Source: Phoronis australis (Eukaryota > Phoronida > Phoronidae). Taken from it: a stretch of DNA of 61,110 nt. Positions 20,695 through 32,448 of the stretch are shown piece by piece. Both the position numbers and the translations under genes were made by a program. The stretch lies in the NCBI GenBank assembly GCA_002633005.1, contig NMRA01000294.1:17868-78977 (forward strand), in the 5' to 3' direction. How positions within the stretch are numbered: position 1 is the stretch's first letter; the number at the start of each line of letters is the position of its first letter. The notes under the pieces are model-generated. The model saw only the letters and a program-made list of their open reading frames with translations. It searched no databases and was not told the origin of the DNA.

Positions 20695-22110
20695 TACTCG
20701 TCCGGGTTACCGCCTATGCTCGGCTTACTGCCCACCCCTGAAATTTTCAATTTTTCATTTTTAAGCACCCGTGCTTGGCTTACCGCCCACCACCCATTTT
20801 TTATGATCGAGACCTCCTTAAAAGTGTGTGCTTTTGTGAATGTTCGTCTTGCAAAACTAAGATTCCAAAACGTGCGTAACTCGCTTACCTTTCAATGACA
20901 ATCAATCAAGTTTTAGTGGAACCGGGAACTTGCCTTACTATGGCGGTAAAATACCCATATTCTCATGCTAGATTAAGCGCAGAATTTTGTGTCGGCATAT
21001 ACTGATTACTGAGACAGCACTTGTTAAATGTATTTCATTGCCATGGAAGAACCAACAAAGCGGTACTTGACAAGAATTTCAAGTCCATGTCCTACCTCTC
21101 TGGATTACCCTGACAGTACACGAAACATCACCACCCTGAGCAATGAAACAAAAAAACAAGAGCACACGCGGCTGGTACCTGACCAACAATTTTGGAAACT
21201 CCACCAACATTATTTTGGATGCATTGTTTTGAATGCAAGCAGATACGGGCCATTGTTTCATGTCTTTGTTAAACGAATGTTTTTAACGACTCACTCCTGA
21301 CACCAAGGAAGCACCCAACCAAATCAACTGCGCAAGAAATTAACTTGTAATTAAGCGCAAGTCGAACATTCTATCCACATCTACGTGGTCAAAAACTTAT
21401 TTTTTGAATTCTTGATTTGCCTGTTGACTTTTTACATGATGTGTTTTTGCTTATTTTCGCAGCCGACTGACTACGTATCATGCGATTGTTGAGCACTTCG
21501 GCTTTAAAAAAATTTCTGGGAGGTCGGTGTTGGCTGTTCAACACAGAAACATACTATGTATATAAAGTGCTACATTGATCAAACTAGGTTCAAAGTATTT
21601 AGAAGAAAGACTGGCTGTCAATCATTAGCACGTTTGGTTACCAAACTAACTAGTGGCGGCATATCTTTACAAAATCACCTGCTTCCCGTAGCAGAACCTG
21701 ACGATCTAGCGTAGTCTTGTGTGATCTTGTTTTTCTCTCAAAAAACTTGGCCGACTGAAGGCACGTCTATCTGTAAGAATACCTTAGTTCCAAGACATGA
21801 GGAGCAGCGACCAAGGTACGTAATAACCCAATCACGCTCGGGATCACGGTGCCACTGTATTGTGTGTGCCAATTCCACTTCAGCACGTCGAAGTCCGTTA
21901 CTTCAATCCGCCGACGTATACTTTAACTGACATGCTTAGAGTCCGACGTCAGTGAAGCTATGTGAGGGTGAAATCGGTCCTTTGTGCAGTACGCACCCAC
22001 TCTTGACTTTTCAAAAATTTCAATTTTAACCATCCATGCTTGGCTTTAAACGCCCAACCCGTTTTTTAGATTCCCAATTTAAGTGCCCTGGGCGGTAACC
22101 CGGACGAGTA
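20695..22110. mobile_element. Non-autonomous inverted-repeat DNA element (TACTCGTCC family)
   Basis: The left end TACTCGTCCGGGTTACCGCC is mirrored perfectly at the right end (rc of 22091-22110). The homology continues inward with CCCA, a run matching AATTTTTGAAA, and further imperfect copies of GCTTGGCTTACCGCCCA. No transposase was recognised inside; ORFs such as 21028-21300 have no family motifs. No target duplication is obvious. The inner part of the ends (CCCAGGGCACTTAAA) is shared with the element at 30140-30898, so the two are related families. Confidence 0.7.
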
Positions 22111-22189
22111 TGATATTTCCACAAAATAAAAGAACTCGCAAACGACATGGTGTTATATTCCTCTACTGCCATCAAATTTCAAGGTACCT

Positions 22190-23220
22190 GGTATGTTAAT
22201 TGGCAGAATTTTGCAAATCATGGAGCATGCAAGTGAACTTGAAGAAAACCAAGGTGATCCTTTTCAGAAATGGCAGTCCCCTTAAACATCATGAGAAATG
22301 GTTCTACAATGGAACTTTGGTCGATATGGTGTTTCATTACAAATACCTTGGACTGTTTATTACCCCCAAGAGTTTCGTGGACCAAAGCCATTAAAACGTT
22401 ATCTACTTAAGAAAAATAAAGCTGCCTCAGCAATTTGTTAATTAAAGTGAAGATGTCATGATCTACCTCTATCGAAAGCCTTTCACCTGTTGGATAAAAT
22501 GGTTTACCCCTCTTTGTGTTATGGCACTGAGATATGGGGCTTAAAGGAGTATGAACAATTGGAAAATGTACACTTTAGAAGTATGCAGTTGTTGTTCTAA
22601 CTTGGCAGTTACGGGAGAATGCGGTCGCTTCCGACAGTTTACTATATATTTTCTTTTATAATGTATAAAATACTGGTTCAAAATACTGGGGATGCCTAAC
22701 AATAGCTGCATATGATATGCTTTTTCGGTCAGACCTGATTGGAAGACCTTCTTATGATTGGGCAAGTTATTAAGTACACTTCCGTCTGTATATGGTTTTT
22801 CAGATGTATGGATTAATCAAGCACATTTTAACAGTTTTTTTCCCAGCATGTCAGTGACTGTTATTTGCAAGGCTGGGAATCTGTTATGGAATGTAATGCA
22901 AAACTGTCTTGCTATGTGGGGTTTAAAACAACGTATTGTCTAGAGAATTATTTTAAAATAGTTAGTATCCCACGTTTTTATCCAGTCTCCGATTCAATTG
23001 CGATGCTCAAATCATTCATAACTTGTGGAAAGAGATCGCCACACAAATATTCCCTATAAAAATAGTTTGTGTGAGTTATGTAATTCGGGATGTGTAAAGG
23101 ACAAATACCACCATGAGTTAGTCAGCAAAGCACACCAAGACTTTCGGATTAAGTGCTTACAAGTGATCAGTTTTGTCATTCTCCCACGACATCTAAATTT
23201 GAATCTCTCATGAGGACTCC
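22190..23220 (+). pseudogene. Decayed non-LTR retrotransposon pol, C-terminal half
   Basis: The coding signal is spread over several frames. FCKSWSMQVNLKKTKVILF and FHYKYLGLFIT match the late reverse-transcriptase motifs of CR1 and RTE-like elements. About 100 codons on, MVYPSLCYGTEIWGL is the typical post-RT block. Near 23045-23140, NSLCELCNSG and KDKYHHELV match the terminal CCHC-like region (usual form: LCxLC...VEDExHFLxxC). Many stops and frameshifts separate these pieces. The 5' half is absent. Confidence 0.78.
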
Positions 23221-26200
23221 AGATACGTATCCTACTTATAAAATTCGACCATCATGCTCTATACTATCCAGTTTGTTATGCACTTAACAATATACTGTCT
23301 AGTATATGTTTTATTTTGGGCCTATGGCCATATGTGAATATTTCAATAGATATCTATTAACTAATGTATAAAACATGCTATGAACTGGTTGTACCATTTA
23401 ATTAGATGAAACCTCCAAGGATTCAATAGACTTACATACATGTGATTGGATGAATTATAGTGCACTTAGAAAATAGAGCAATCATTAAAGGAATACAGCC
23501 ACATAGCTTGTGACTTAACTGTTCTAATATGGACCAAGTGCCTGCTAGACAGTAAACAGCCAGCACCATAATCATTACGCTATTAAAAATTAATCAGCTC
23601 TCTGTACAAGCTATAAGGACACACTTAGATGCAATGAACGAATGTGAATGTGTCCTTCTAGGTTGTAAACTTAAGTTACTACGACCTATCAGGCCACACC
23701 CACAGCACAAGTGATGATGTGATTGGCGCTACATTCTGTAGACAAAAGACGCGCGTAAAAAACTGACAGAACAGAACAGAAACAATGAGTTCTATCCCAT
23801 AATTCAACATTCCAAGGTGGCCCACCAATTACTTCAAATGTGCGGTCACCATTTCATTGGGGTATGGACACAAAACATACTCCCGAAAACACTTAAAATA
23901 TTTTACGTTCTTGCATCATCTTGCTTTTACAAGTGAGATTTCCTCGTTTCTACAGAACGCAGTCCTAAAGTTATCAGTGAGCTGGATGTCAGTAATCGAC
24001 CGGTGATTCCAATAGCCCAGTTGGACTAAAGCAACAGCATGGTTAGCAGAAAGTTCCAGGTACGATCCCCACTTGTGACAGAGATCATTCAGACTTCTGT
24101 AACAGACCATGTGACTTGACCAACATGGTTAGTTACGTTCACTACAACGTCTGCACATCAACATCTTTAACTTTTAAGTTAGTGTTTCAGAAATATACCT
24201 CCACTATGGGTTTGATTGAAGTACACTTCTTCTTTGTACAGCACAAACTCCACAACAGTGTTAATACGTGTCATGAAAAGCCAATAAAACTCCTTTAGGT
24301 CATTCCTCTTGTGTTCCGCACCAGGTGGCAGCGCAAAACGGTATGTGACATGAAGTGCGCTGTCAGTGCCTGAAATGTTTAGACGTGTGTACCAAGTAAC
24401 ATGTATATATACTGAATTTAATTTCATTATAAGTAATTGATAGTCTCTATTTTTATATTTTTACAATGTAGACAGATAAAAAAACTATCAGTATCTGCAT
24501 CTAAATTTGAAGCACGTTCCAATACCTGAAGCAACTTAGTAAAACCTTGTGCAACTATTTTACTCATTACCAATACCTGCATCCCAATGTATTCTAAAAG
24601 CACAGAAACTTTTACAAGAACTGAATCTTTTTGCACTTATTGATTACGTATCCCTGTGATTGAGAATTCCTGCAAGTTTTGTAACACCAATAAGCCGGTC
24701 TTGAAGATGCTTTTGTCAGACATCTGTGAGACTACTGAGATTTATTAATTGAATTAATAACCATTAGAGCATGGGTTGCAATCATATCCCTCAGCTGGTT
24801 CAGAACTGCTATAGGGGATCATTATCTCTTATCTGATTTTGTATACCTTGCCCTATTGTGCCTGCATTGACTTTCATAATAAAGGGCTATTGTGGAGATG
24901 TTTAAACTGTAGGCTTGGGTAACAATAGGCATTCCTCTGCCTGTTACTAAAGACCAAGCTACACCACAAGGGAAAGCACTACTTTCAGCCTTTAGCTGGC
25001 CAAGCTTAGATATCTATGTCCATTTCAGTTGGCAGTGTTTTCGAAGAACTTCGGCCCAAGTATAAATATTACACTTCATTTCCCTCTGATAGCATGAAGC
25101 GCGCTTATCCCGAGTAAGAGATGATGACTGTTGGAAGTTTAAACATTTGAAATGTTCGTTGTAAAAGGATGTTTTACGAATACCATAATCATAGCTAGGG
25201 CCAAAACAGAACAGTATTTTTAAAGTCAGATAAGTTTTTACTATTCAAAGGCCACCTATTCTGATAGTGTTTTTGAATTCCAAGTTCATACGCCACATGA
25301 TGCATCGTCTGAGCAGAGTCTCAAAACTCCCGAGAAATAAGTAACTGGTGTCAAATTCACGTTACTCTTGATTTAAAATATGTAGGACCTTCAAGTTTGT
25401 GCACTGAGATAGTACAATTCTCTGATCCCATTAGAAGACTAATCAATCGCGAGCATGCGCGCGCCCAGCCTTGAAAATGGGGGGCTCGAATTTCTGTCCA
25501 TGTGGACAAAAAATCGAGAGGACTAAAAAAACGGGGTACCACCTTTCAGAACTGTGCGTATGCATCTTTTTTAGTGGACTTCTGACTCCTTTTCTCGGAC
25601 TTTTCGTTTCTCTAAGATGGACCTTTTTGCCCACTTCGCCAAATGGGGAGCTCACTCGAGCCCCCGAACCCCCCTGAGTGCGCGCATGGCGAGTACCGGC
25701 GTAGGCAAAACAGTACATTCGACTTTACTTGGTAACATTTACAGAAAAAAGTATTTTGCTTCTCCAAACGAGAAACTGGAATATCTTTAAATGATTAAAA
25801 ATGAGGTATTCAAAGAGATGGAGTTGAGAAATAATAATACAATCAGTTTCCTCATCTCAGCTTCAAATGAAGTATACATGTACAGGCAAACATTCTTTTT
25901 TATCATATTCGTATTTGGATGAATTCTCAACTCTTTTAACTGTTTTTCTATAAATAATCTCGTAGAAAACAAAAATGACTTTAAATCTTTATTTACGTGT
26001 ACTGTGACTCAAAACCTGACAAATCTAAAACAGTTTTAATACATGTCATGCAAAAATGGACCTAGCATATGAGCAATATATATAACAGAATGAAAGAGAG
26101 CAATGACACCATACGCAAACAATTGCACCATTCATACGAGTAGTCATAGTCTACCTATAATAGGAATACTATTCATGTAAGTTATGTGGTCAACATCTAA

Positions 26201-26443
26201 CTCAGTAGATACCTATAGAAAATGATATTATGAGCAACACCTAAAAATAATTTGCATGTGTGCAATTTCGACAAACTACTTGCTGCCACTGAAAGAAGAT
26301 TGTGCTCACAGCATCATTTTTCTACATGTTGCATCCTATCACATGAAGCAGGGTGGCCATCATATAAAAATATACAATCAAATGAAAATGTTCACAGAAA
26401 GACATGTTACAAAAAACCTTGTACCATCCATATGCCGACCAAT
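23221..26443. other. Gene-poor stretch
   Basis: No gene is recognised. Bases 25440-25720 stand out as GC-rich, with a GCGCGC and GGGGGG core near 25455-25485 and 'cgagcccccgaacccccctgag' near 25657, unlike the surrounding AT-rich DNA. This may be a small foreign or repeat insertion. ORFs through it lack family motifs. Confidence 0.4.
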
Positions 26444-26454
26444 CATATATATAC

Positions 26455-26494
<40 letters not shown>
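26444..26494. repeat. AT dinucleotide microsatellite
   Basis: The tract has about 50 bases of (AT)n with a few CATATA interruptions. ORFs across it on both strands are low-complexity artefacts. Confidence 0.95.
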
Positions 26495-26497
<3 letters not shown>

Positions 26498-26539
26498 ACA
26501 GCAAATGCCAACACTAACAATGTTGGCTACATGGTAGTA

Positions 26540-27740
26540 ATCATGTGATTGAGGATGCTATTGCTAGAGACATTTGATCATTCCCACACAATGTATGACT
26601 AGTGTGTGTGACAAAATAGAACTTCTGGGTATCTCCAATGCTATGGAGTTGGTAAACTACTAAATCAGACATACACCTAAAATAGTAAACAATACCCATG
26701 ACTATCATATAGGGGCTTGCAAAAATAATTATAATCATATATAATAGACAGTCACCAACAAAAAATAATATCAGAAATGACTGTGGCAGAAAACTGAAAA
26801 TGACTTGCCGTTGGATCTAAACAAGTTTTTTTCACTCAATACATGCCATTCTTAGCTACTAAGTGTTTTACGCTGGTATCAAACAATGAAACAATCCTTG
26901 TTAATGTAATATAGCATCTTCAAAAAGACACAACAAAATGGCAACTTTCAATGGAAACGAGGCAATGTAAAAAGCAAGCACCATCCATACATATATACAT
27001 CACCAAGCACCAACACAAATTGTGTCACACAAATGATCAATTACAATGGCCACATGGTTTCAATCATATGACTGAGACATCTGCAATGTTTTCAAAAAGT
27101 ACACAACTAGTGTGTGTAAAAATGGAACACCTTGGTAGCACCAAAATGGAGTTGGTAATAAAAAAACTTTGAATGAAAAATTATACGAAGTGCTTGGTCG
27201 GATTACGCACCAACAAAATAGTAACCCGTACACATCTATCACACACGGTTTTTCAAAAATGGTTTTGGTTATGTGTATAACACTCAGTGAGCAAGAACAA
27301 TACAATATTTTAGATCATGGCAGTAAAACTGAAAAGGACTTGCCGTTAGATCGAAACAAGTTTTTTCACTTAACACATACCATTACTTGCTACTAAGAGT
27401 TTTGCGTTGGTATCAAACAATGAAATAATCCTTATTAATGCAATATAACATCTTCAAAAATACACAACAAAATACACAACTAGTGTGTGTAAAAATGGAA
27501 CACCTTGGGTATCAGCAATGTCATGGAGTTTGTAGAATTTTTTATTCAAAATTTTTTATTGCCAAGCACCAACCAAATATTAACCCGTACATGTCTGTCA
27601 TACAAGGTGTTTCAAATATAGTCATGTATAACACGCAGTGAGCAAGAAAAATACAATATTTTAGATCAGTAAAGCTGAAAATGACTTGCCGTTACATCGA
27701 AACAAGTTTTTTCACATAATACATGTTATTATTTCCTACT
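26540..27740. repeat. Imperfect tandem repeat, three diverged copies
   Basis: Blocks recur in order three times. 'actagtgtgtgt' lies near 26597, 27106 and 27479. 'acttgccgtt' lies near 26804, 27338 and 27684, each time followed by 'acaagttttttt'-like sequence. 'agtaaacccgtaca'-like blocks also recur. Spacing varies from about 350 to 530 bases because of indels. No coding potential. It borders the candidate exon at 27740-27987. Confidence 0.65.
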
Positions 27741-27987
27741 CGGTGCGTGTGACCCTTGCAAAAGTCGATGTAATCCGCCCTAACTGCCCTCTTTTTTGGA
27801 GACGATAAAGTATTCCACTGCGTCATCAGAGAGCCAAGATTCGCAGGTATCGTTTTTATTGCGTTACTGTCCAGCTTAATTGCCACTTCCTCTAGAAAGC
27901 GGTCCACCAGCCACACAGTGCCACTTTGGTTGTCGTCAAAGTGGATCACATCATCTCTAATCAGTTGCTTTAATAAGTGTCTCTGAC
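27740..27987 (-). CDS. Candidate exon of an unknown host gene
   Basis: On the minus strand a good acceptor (CCTTAATTTCAG) precedes 27987, and the frame is open through about 83 codons to a possible donor (CACCGA then GTAGGA). The encoded segment includes HLLKQLIRDDVIHFDDNQ, VWLVDRFLEEVAIKLDSN and KRAVRADYIDFCKGHTHR. It has no transposon hallmarks that I recognise. It begins with two bases of a split codon, compatible with the exon at 40490-40600, which ends with one base. The DDN...VDxxxE pattern also recurs there (DDNWYFVDGVAEFV). That is suggestive of one gene with repeated modules, but unproven. Confidence 0.42.
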
Positions 27988-29249
27988 CTGAAATTAAGGC
28001 ATTTAACTAAAATTTTATTTCCAAAGTCTAAAGAAATACAAGATGCAGTATATAGAAGATATCAAAAAGTGCCTCCCAATTGGCACAAGTTTTAACTTTA
28101 AAAGGACACTACCCCTCCTTCGGTATTAACAGACACAAGAACTTATCTAAACCACCATAACATGTAAGAAGTATTGAAAAATAACCATGTCATGTAATCT
28201 TTACGCATCAATGCTGGAACGTCAATGCAAAAACACAAAATTTCTTCAAATGGGTGGTATGAAATGGCTTATACGGCATTGCTTATGGGTGTCACCGATT
28301 TGGACTCGGCATTAATCAGCACACAGAACAGTAAACAAGAGGCAAAAAATAAATAATATACTTCATAATGATAACTATTTTGAATACATGAATTCTAAAA
28401 ACAAGGAGTGTGACCAAAGCGCAAAAAAATAATCACATGTTTTAATGAAACTCTTGGTTTACAAATTGGCTGATTTATAAACTAAAGACCCTTTCATATT
28501 GACTTAACTCCGGTCTGAGCGGAGTGTCGACGTAACCAGCGCAGTTAACTGGACCGTTCATACTGGCTACGGTAGTTAATGAACATCAAAGTAAGCGGTT
28601 GTGTGCCGCTGTCGTCATCGAAGTTATCGCAAGGTAGCATTGCACGCTAAGATTTTCTTCAATGTTTCAATTTGGAAATATCTACATGTGCAAGCCATTT
28701 CTGCCTCCCGTTCAGTAATTAAAGCAAGGACCTCGCTAAAAAGCAAGACTTCGCGAGATTACGCGGTATGTTGCCGTGTATGTTAAATGAAAACACGCGA
28801 CTTTAGCTAGGTCCTACCATAGGTCCTAGCGTTACTGAACGCACCCCTGGTCCAAGGAGGGCAGAACAGCAGGCATATTTTCAAGGCCCAGTGACATATA
28901 TTATGTTGTGAATATTAAAAAACATTTAAATAAAACATTCACTATTTTGTCACAGAGTACCAGTTGGGGATCATGCCACTGCTGCTTAACAGTTCCAGCA
29001 AGAAACAGTTCACGCATAGGCCTACACGATCTTGAGCTTAAGCAGACAGACTGCAAGTCGAAAGCCATGTTGTGTGACATGTGTTAAATACACACTACAA
29101 AATGGCGGGAAAATAGCAGAGCTTCAAATTCAAATATTCGACCGATCTGCCATACACCGTGAAAGATGAGCTACTGATCGTTGCAAAAAAAAACAGAATA
29201 TAGTGTTCTTAGAAATACAGTAAATGTACGTCATTTTTAACAAACTTAC
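27988..29249. other. Gene-free stretch, presumed intron or spacer
   Basis: Bases 28500-28830 are less AT-rich, with paired motifs such as 'aggtcctaccataggtcctag'. This could be a decayed DNA-element end. No ORF of note. Confidence 0.4.
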
Positions 29250-29484
29250 CCCTTGAAAGCGTCGAGTTTGCCAGAGTCCGATAGGGCACTGCTGGTCTGA
29301 CTTCGTCTTCGGAGACTTCTGTCATACTCCGAGCCCCACCCGAGAAACGAAGCTGAACAAACTCCCTCAGTTGTTCTTACTGTAGCAGGCTCCCAATGCC
29401 CGTTTTCATCCACAGCTTGAAGTCTATTTTTCAATTTTATTGGCAGCAAAACACTAGGCGGACATTGGAGGAAAGTGCTCGACA
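29250..29484 (-). CDS. Candidate exon with a weak Tudor-like motif
   Basis: A consensus donor (GTAAGT) lies at its 3' end and an acceptor (AATCAACTTCAG) at its 5' end, with 235 open bases between. The peptide has LKNRLQAVDENGHWEPATV followed by SFLGWGSEYDRSL. That spacing recalls Tudor, MBT and chromo-barrel folds (W..A.V...F.GW...YD), but the similarity is short. The rest is Ser/Arg-rich (RRRSQTSSALSDSG). It starts with a two-base partial codon and ends with a two-base partial codon. It is probably a real exon, but the gene is unknown and a direct splice to 27740-27987 would not keep frame. Confidence 0.45.
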
Positions 29485-30139
29485 CTGAAGTTGATTACCC
29501 GGTTATTGATGCACGAGGAAATATTTCTCAGAGAATTGAAAAAGAGTAACTACATTTTTAAATTTAATTTGGAAAATTATCAATAGAACGGTGTTAATAG
29601 AATATAAAAAACGTAATGAATGTATAATGTCCTCATTTGAAGCGTTTATTGACAAAACTGAACAAATGGTTCAAGCCGTTTTACGTGCGTATTAATTCTT
29701 CAATGCTGAGTGACGACAAGGTTTGTTTCTCGGCAAGTTGGGCATCAATTTTCGCCGTTCAACGACTGTATGTAATCGATTTTGATCAATAATTTTCAAT
29801 ATAGCACAAAAATTTTTAACACATGCATAAATAGTTATATCTGAAACTTCTATTCTGGTGTCTGCCCAAGGCCTAGTTAATGCTTACGTAATACTGCACA
29901 AGCGATTTGTGTGGTTGGCTGGCTCACTATAGAGCTATTGTTAGGACGGCATTGTCATGAGCAACAGCAGGCAACTGGGATAGGCTGACCCTCATGATAC
30001 TGCCATTGACCAAGAACAGTCAGACTTCAGTTGGAATTTTAATTGATTGGTAACTCTTGAATAAGTTTCCCCAAAATTAATTCCACGAAATTTGACTGAA
30101 TTCGGAATCTTGGCAAAATTTGTGTCTACTGCAAAAAAT
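29485..30139. other. Gene-free stretch
   Basis: AT-rich with no recognised feature; presumed intron upstream of the exon at 29250-29484. Confidence 0.4.
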
Positions 30140-30898
30140 TACTACCGTATTCACCATAATACTGAAGCACCCATGCCCCCATAAGCGCCCCCACACGTTT
30201 TCAGACTTTTCTAAAATAAGCGTCCAGCCCACGAACGTGTATACATGCAATAAATGCCTTACCTACAGTTCTAAAATTCTACAGTAACGTCTTCAATTTA
30301 TCAATATCTGACAGTCCAGAAAAAATCATTGTGGGCAGAATTTCTAGACCACGAGCCTCGCCGCTATGTCAACAATTAGCCATGACAGACTTCAAGTTTC
30401 CGCATTGCTTCACAAAGAATGCAAAAGTTTTGCTGATCTTGCGAGGAGTGTATCCCATTCTGGTCAGGCCTTTCAGAACAGACGCAGCGTACTTGTGAAT
30501 GGGATTGTATTATATCTTTCCTGTACAGCTTCTATCAATAGGAATCCAGACTTCTTTGTACACACGAAAACCGCGAATCGAAGACTAATAAAACTTGACC
30601 AGTGTTAAAAGCACGTGGCCAAGAAGCGCGCGCTACATACATGAACTCTGATGACATGCACGCGCACAGTAACTCGCCACACACTTGCAACTTCAAAACA
30701 AATGTCACGTGACGACACATGTGTGTTCGCTCAGATTTTTCTTGTGTTGCGAGGTGCGATCTAGGGCATATTTAGACTTAATCTGCGGTTAATCCCGACT
30801 CCGACCGGGTTTCAACTGCTTTAGGCTACAATAAGCGCCCCACTTCCGAAAAGAATTTTTAAGTGCCCTGGGTGCTTATTACGGCGAATACGGTAGTA
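30140..30898. mobile_element. Non-autonomous inverted-repeat DNA element (TACCGTATTC family)
   Basis: The left end TACTACCGTATTCACC and the right end (rc) TACTACCGTATTCGCC are inverted copies, followed inward by TAATA and GCRCCCA blocks. Another partial copy of the left end lies at about 48934-49050, inside the Ty3/Gypsy element. Internal ORFs have no recognised transposase. The right end contains AAGTGCCCTGGG, shared with the ends of the element at 20695-22110. Confidence 0.72.
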
Positions 30899-30964
30899 AA
30901 AAATAGTCTCAATAAATACTGCAATAATTTCAGGCAATTTTCACATGGAAATGGCACCTTCATG

Positions 30965-30985
30965 TAGAATAGAATAGAATAGAAT
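30965..30985. repeat. Short TAGAA pentanucleotide repeat
   Basis: Four consecutive TAGAA-type units. Confidence 0.85.
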
Positions 30986-31339
30986 GTGCTTCATTCCAGA
31001 CTTACATTTGTCCATAATAACTATTAACACAATAATGAACTACATTAATGATGACTATATATCCTAACACCTAAGAGAATTAAACTCTAGAAACCAAACA
31101 TCTGAGAAAAAATAAACTTAAGGTAACATGAATAAAATGATCGTAATCAATACAAATGAATGCAGGATTTGAAACAAATACCGGAGTGTACTCATCTCTC
31201 ATGTGTTAATGAATATCAGTCAAGAGAGAATAAAACAAACACCTAGACGCTTTCCATGGACAACAAGAGTGTCAATTAAATCAGTTTTTGGCCACAGTAA
31301 GATTAAAAACCGGACAAATCTAAAAGTTCATGTTCAATC

Positions 31340-31372
31340 AACGTTCCTCTATTCATTAGACATCATCAGGAT
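31340..31372 (-). other. Hammerhead-like motif in PLE tail, minus copy
   Basis: On the minus strand: CCTGATGAT, stem GTCTA / TAGA with loop ATGAA, then GGAACG. The first core box matches CUGAUGA; the second (GAAA) is damaged. It is the counterpart of the motif at 34847-34880. Confidence 0.35.
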
Positions 31373-31563
31373 CATATTTACACAAGGACAGCAAGTGGCT
31401 ACATACAGCTCAGGTAACATCCATAAAGTGAAGCGAGATACAGGGAGTATAGTCAGTAGCTGGTCATCACCATAGTTGCAGGGTCACTGATCTCTGCATG
31501 TTATTCAGAGAATCAGTGGCATGCTGGTTCTAAATGGCCAATGACTCTTTAAAAGGTTCTATT

Positions 31564-32448
31564 GCCCGGTTGCATGAAACAGTCCCCAAAGGTTACGAAT
31601 GTCATTAAGTCTTGGGGACGTCCCTAAATTTTAGGGACTGTTGCATGAAAAGTTCCCAGTTAGTTTAGGCATTAAACAGAAACTCAACTTTTGGGGTTAT
31701 CGAAAGTAAGTCCCTAAGTTGAGTCCATAGCAATAAAATGGCTGATCAAGCTCATATTGCTGTTGAAAAAAGAATTTTCTGTGACAGAACTAACCCGCTC
31801 GAGATGTTTAGCGACAGTACTGTTAACCTAAACGAAAGATTTAGATTTTCAAGGGCTGTTTTTTTCATGATAGTTAGAGAGCTTGAAGAGAAGCTGGAGT
31901 TGTTGAACAGGTTCTCACCCAGTGTACAGGTTGGTAGTTCCATCATAAACTGAATTCATCAATTACTAGTGCCATGACTTACCCCACGTCTCACTTAATT
32001 CCCCGAGCAGACGATTTTAACAGCGCGTTGGGAATTGCGGCGACTCCTACCGGAGATTCTGGTATTCTCACCAGCTCGCTGTTTTTTTAATTTACATTAG
32101 CATGGGTGGCCACAATCGATCGTCTGCTCTCTCAACAGCAGTAGAAACTCGAATTCTCAGATAATGCACATTGAGTGTGCACTCTACTCAAACAGTCATT
32201 CAAAAGGTGGAACAGAGGACGTAAATGCGACAGGTATTCTCTCGTTGATAGTAATTTTTGCCATATTAAGCGACCTTAGCCACGGCAATCATCGGGAACT
32301 TACTTCGAATTTAGGGTGCTCCCAATAAGGACCGAGTGTAGGACCACTTCATGCAATAGTCCTTAAACAAAATTCTTATAGGGACTTCCCTAACTAGTTT
32401 GGGAACTTGGTCAAGTCCCTAATTAGGGACTGTTTGATGCAACCGGGC
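31564..32448 (+). mobile_element. PIF/Harbinger deletion derivative
   Basis: The ends are inverted repeats: GCCCGGTTGCATGAAACAG at the left and (rc) GCCCGGTTGCATCAAACAG at the right. Both continue with GTCCC-type motifs that are also iterated inside (near 31640 and 32390). The only coding part is a 71-codon ORF at 31738-31953. It carries the N-terminal segment typical of Harbinger nucleases (FCDRTNPLEMF, then RFRFSRAVFFMI, then SPSVQV). The DDE catalytic part is missing, so the copy is non-autonomous. The three-base target duplication is not clear. Confidence 0.72.
31738..31953 (+). pseudogene. Harbinger nuclease N-terminal remnant
   Basis: The frame starts at ATG 31738, after a TIR-proximal leader, and ends at TGA 31951. 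The FRDRxNPLE-like start and RFRFSR helix are the family mark of HARBI1-type transposases, which need a separate Myb-like partner for mobility. At 71 residues it lacks everything after the first quarter of the usual protein of about 350 residues. The stop lies where the deletion join is expected. Confidence 0.65.

Noticed and set aside
26252-26548. ORFs with YIYIYIYIYI tracts
   Set aside because: Translation of the AT microsatellite.
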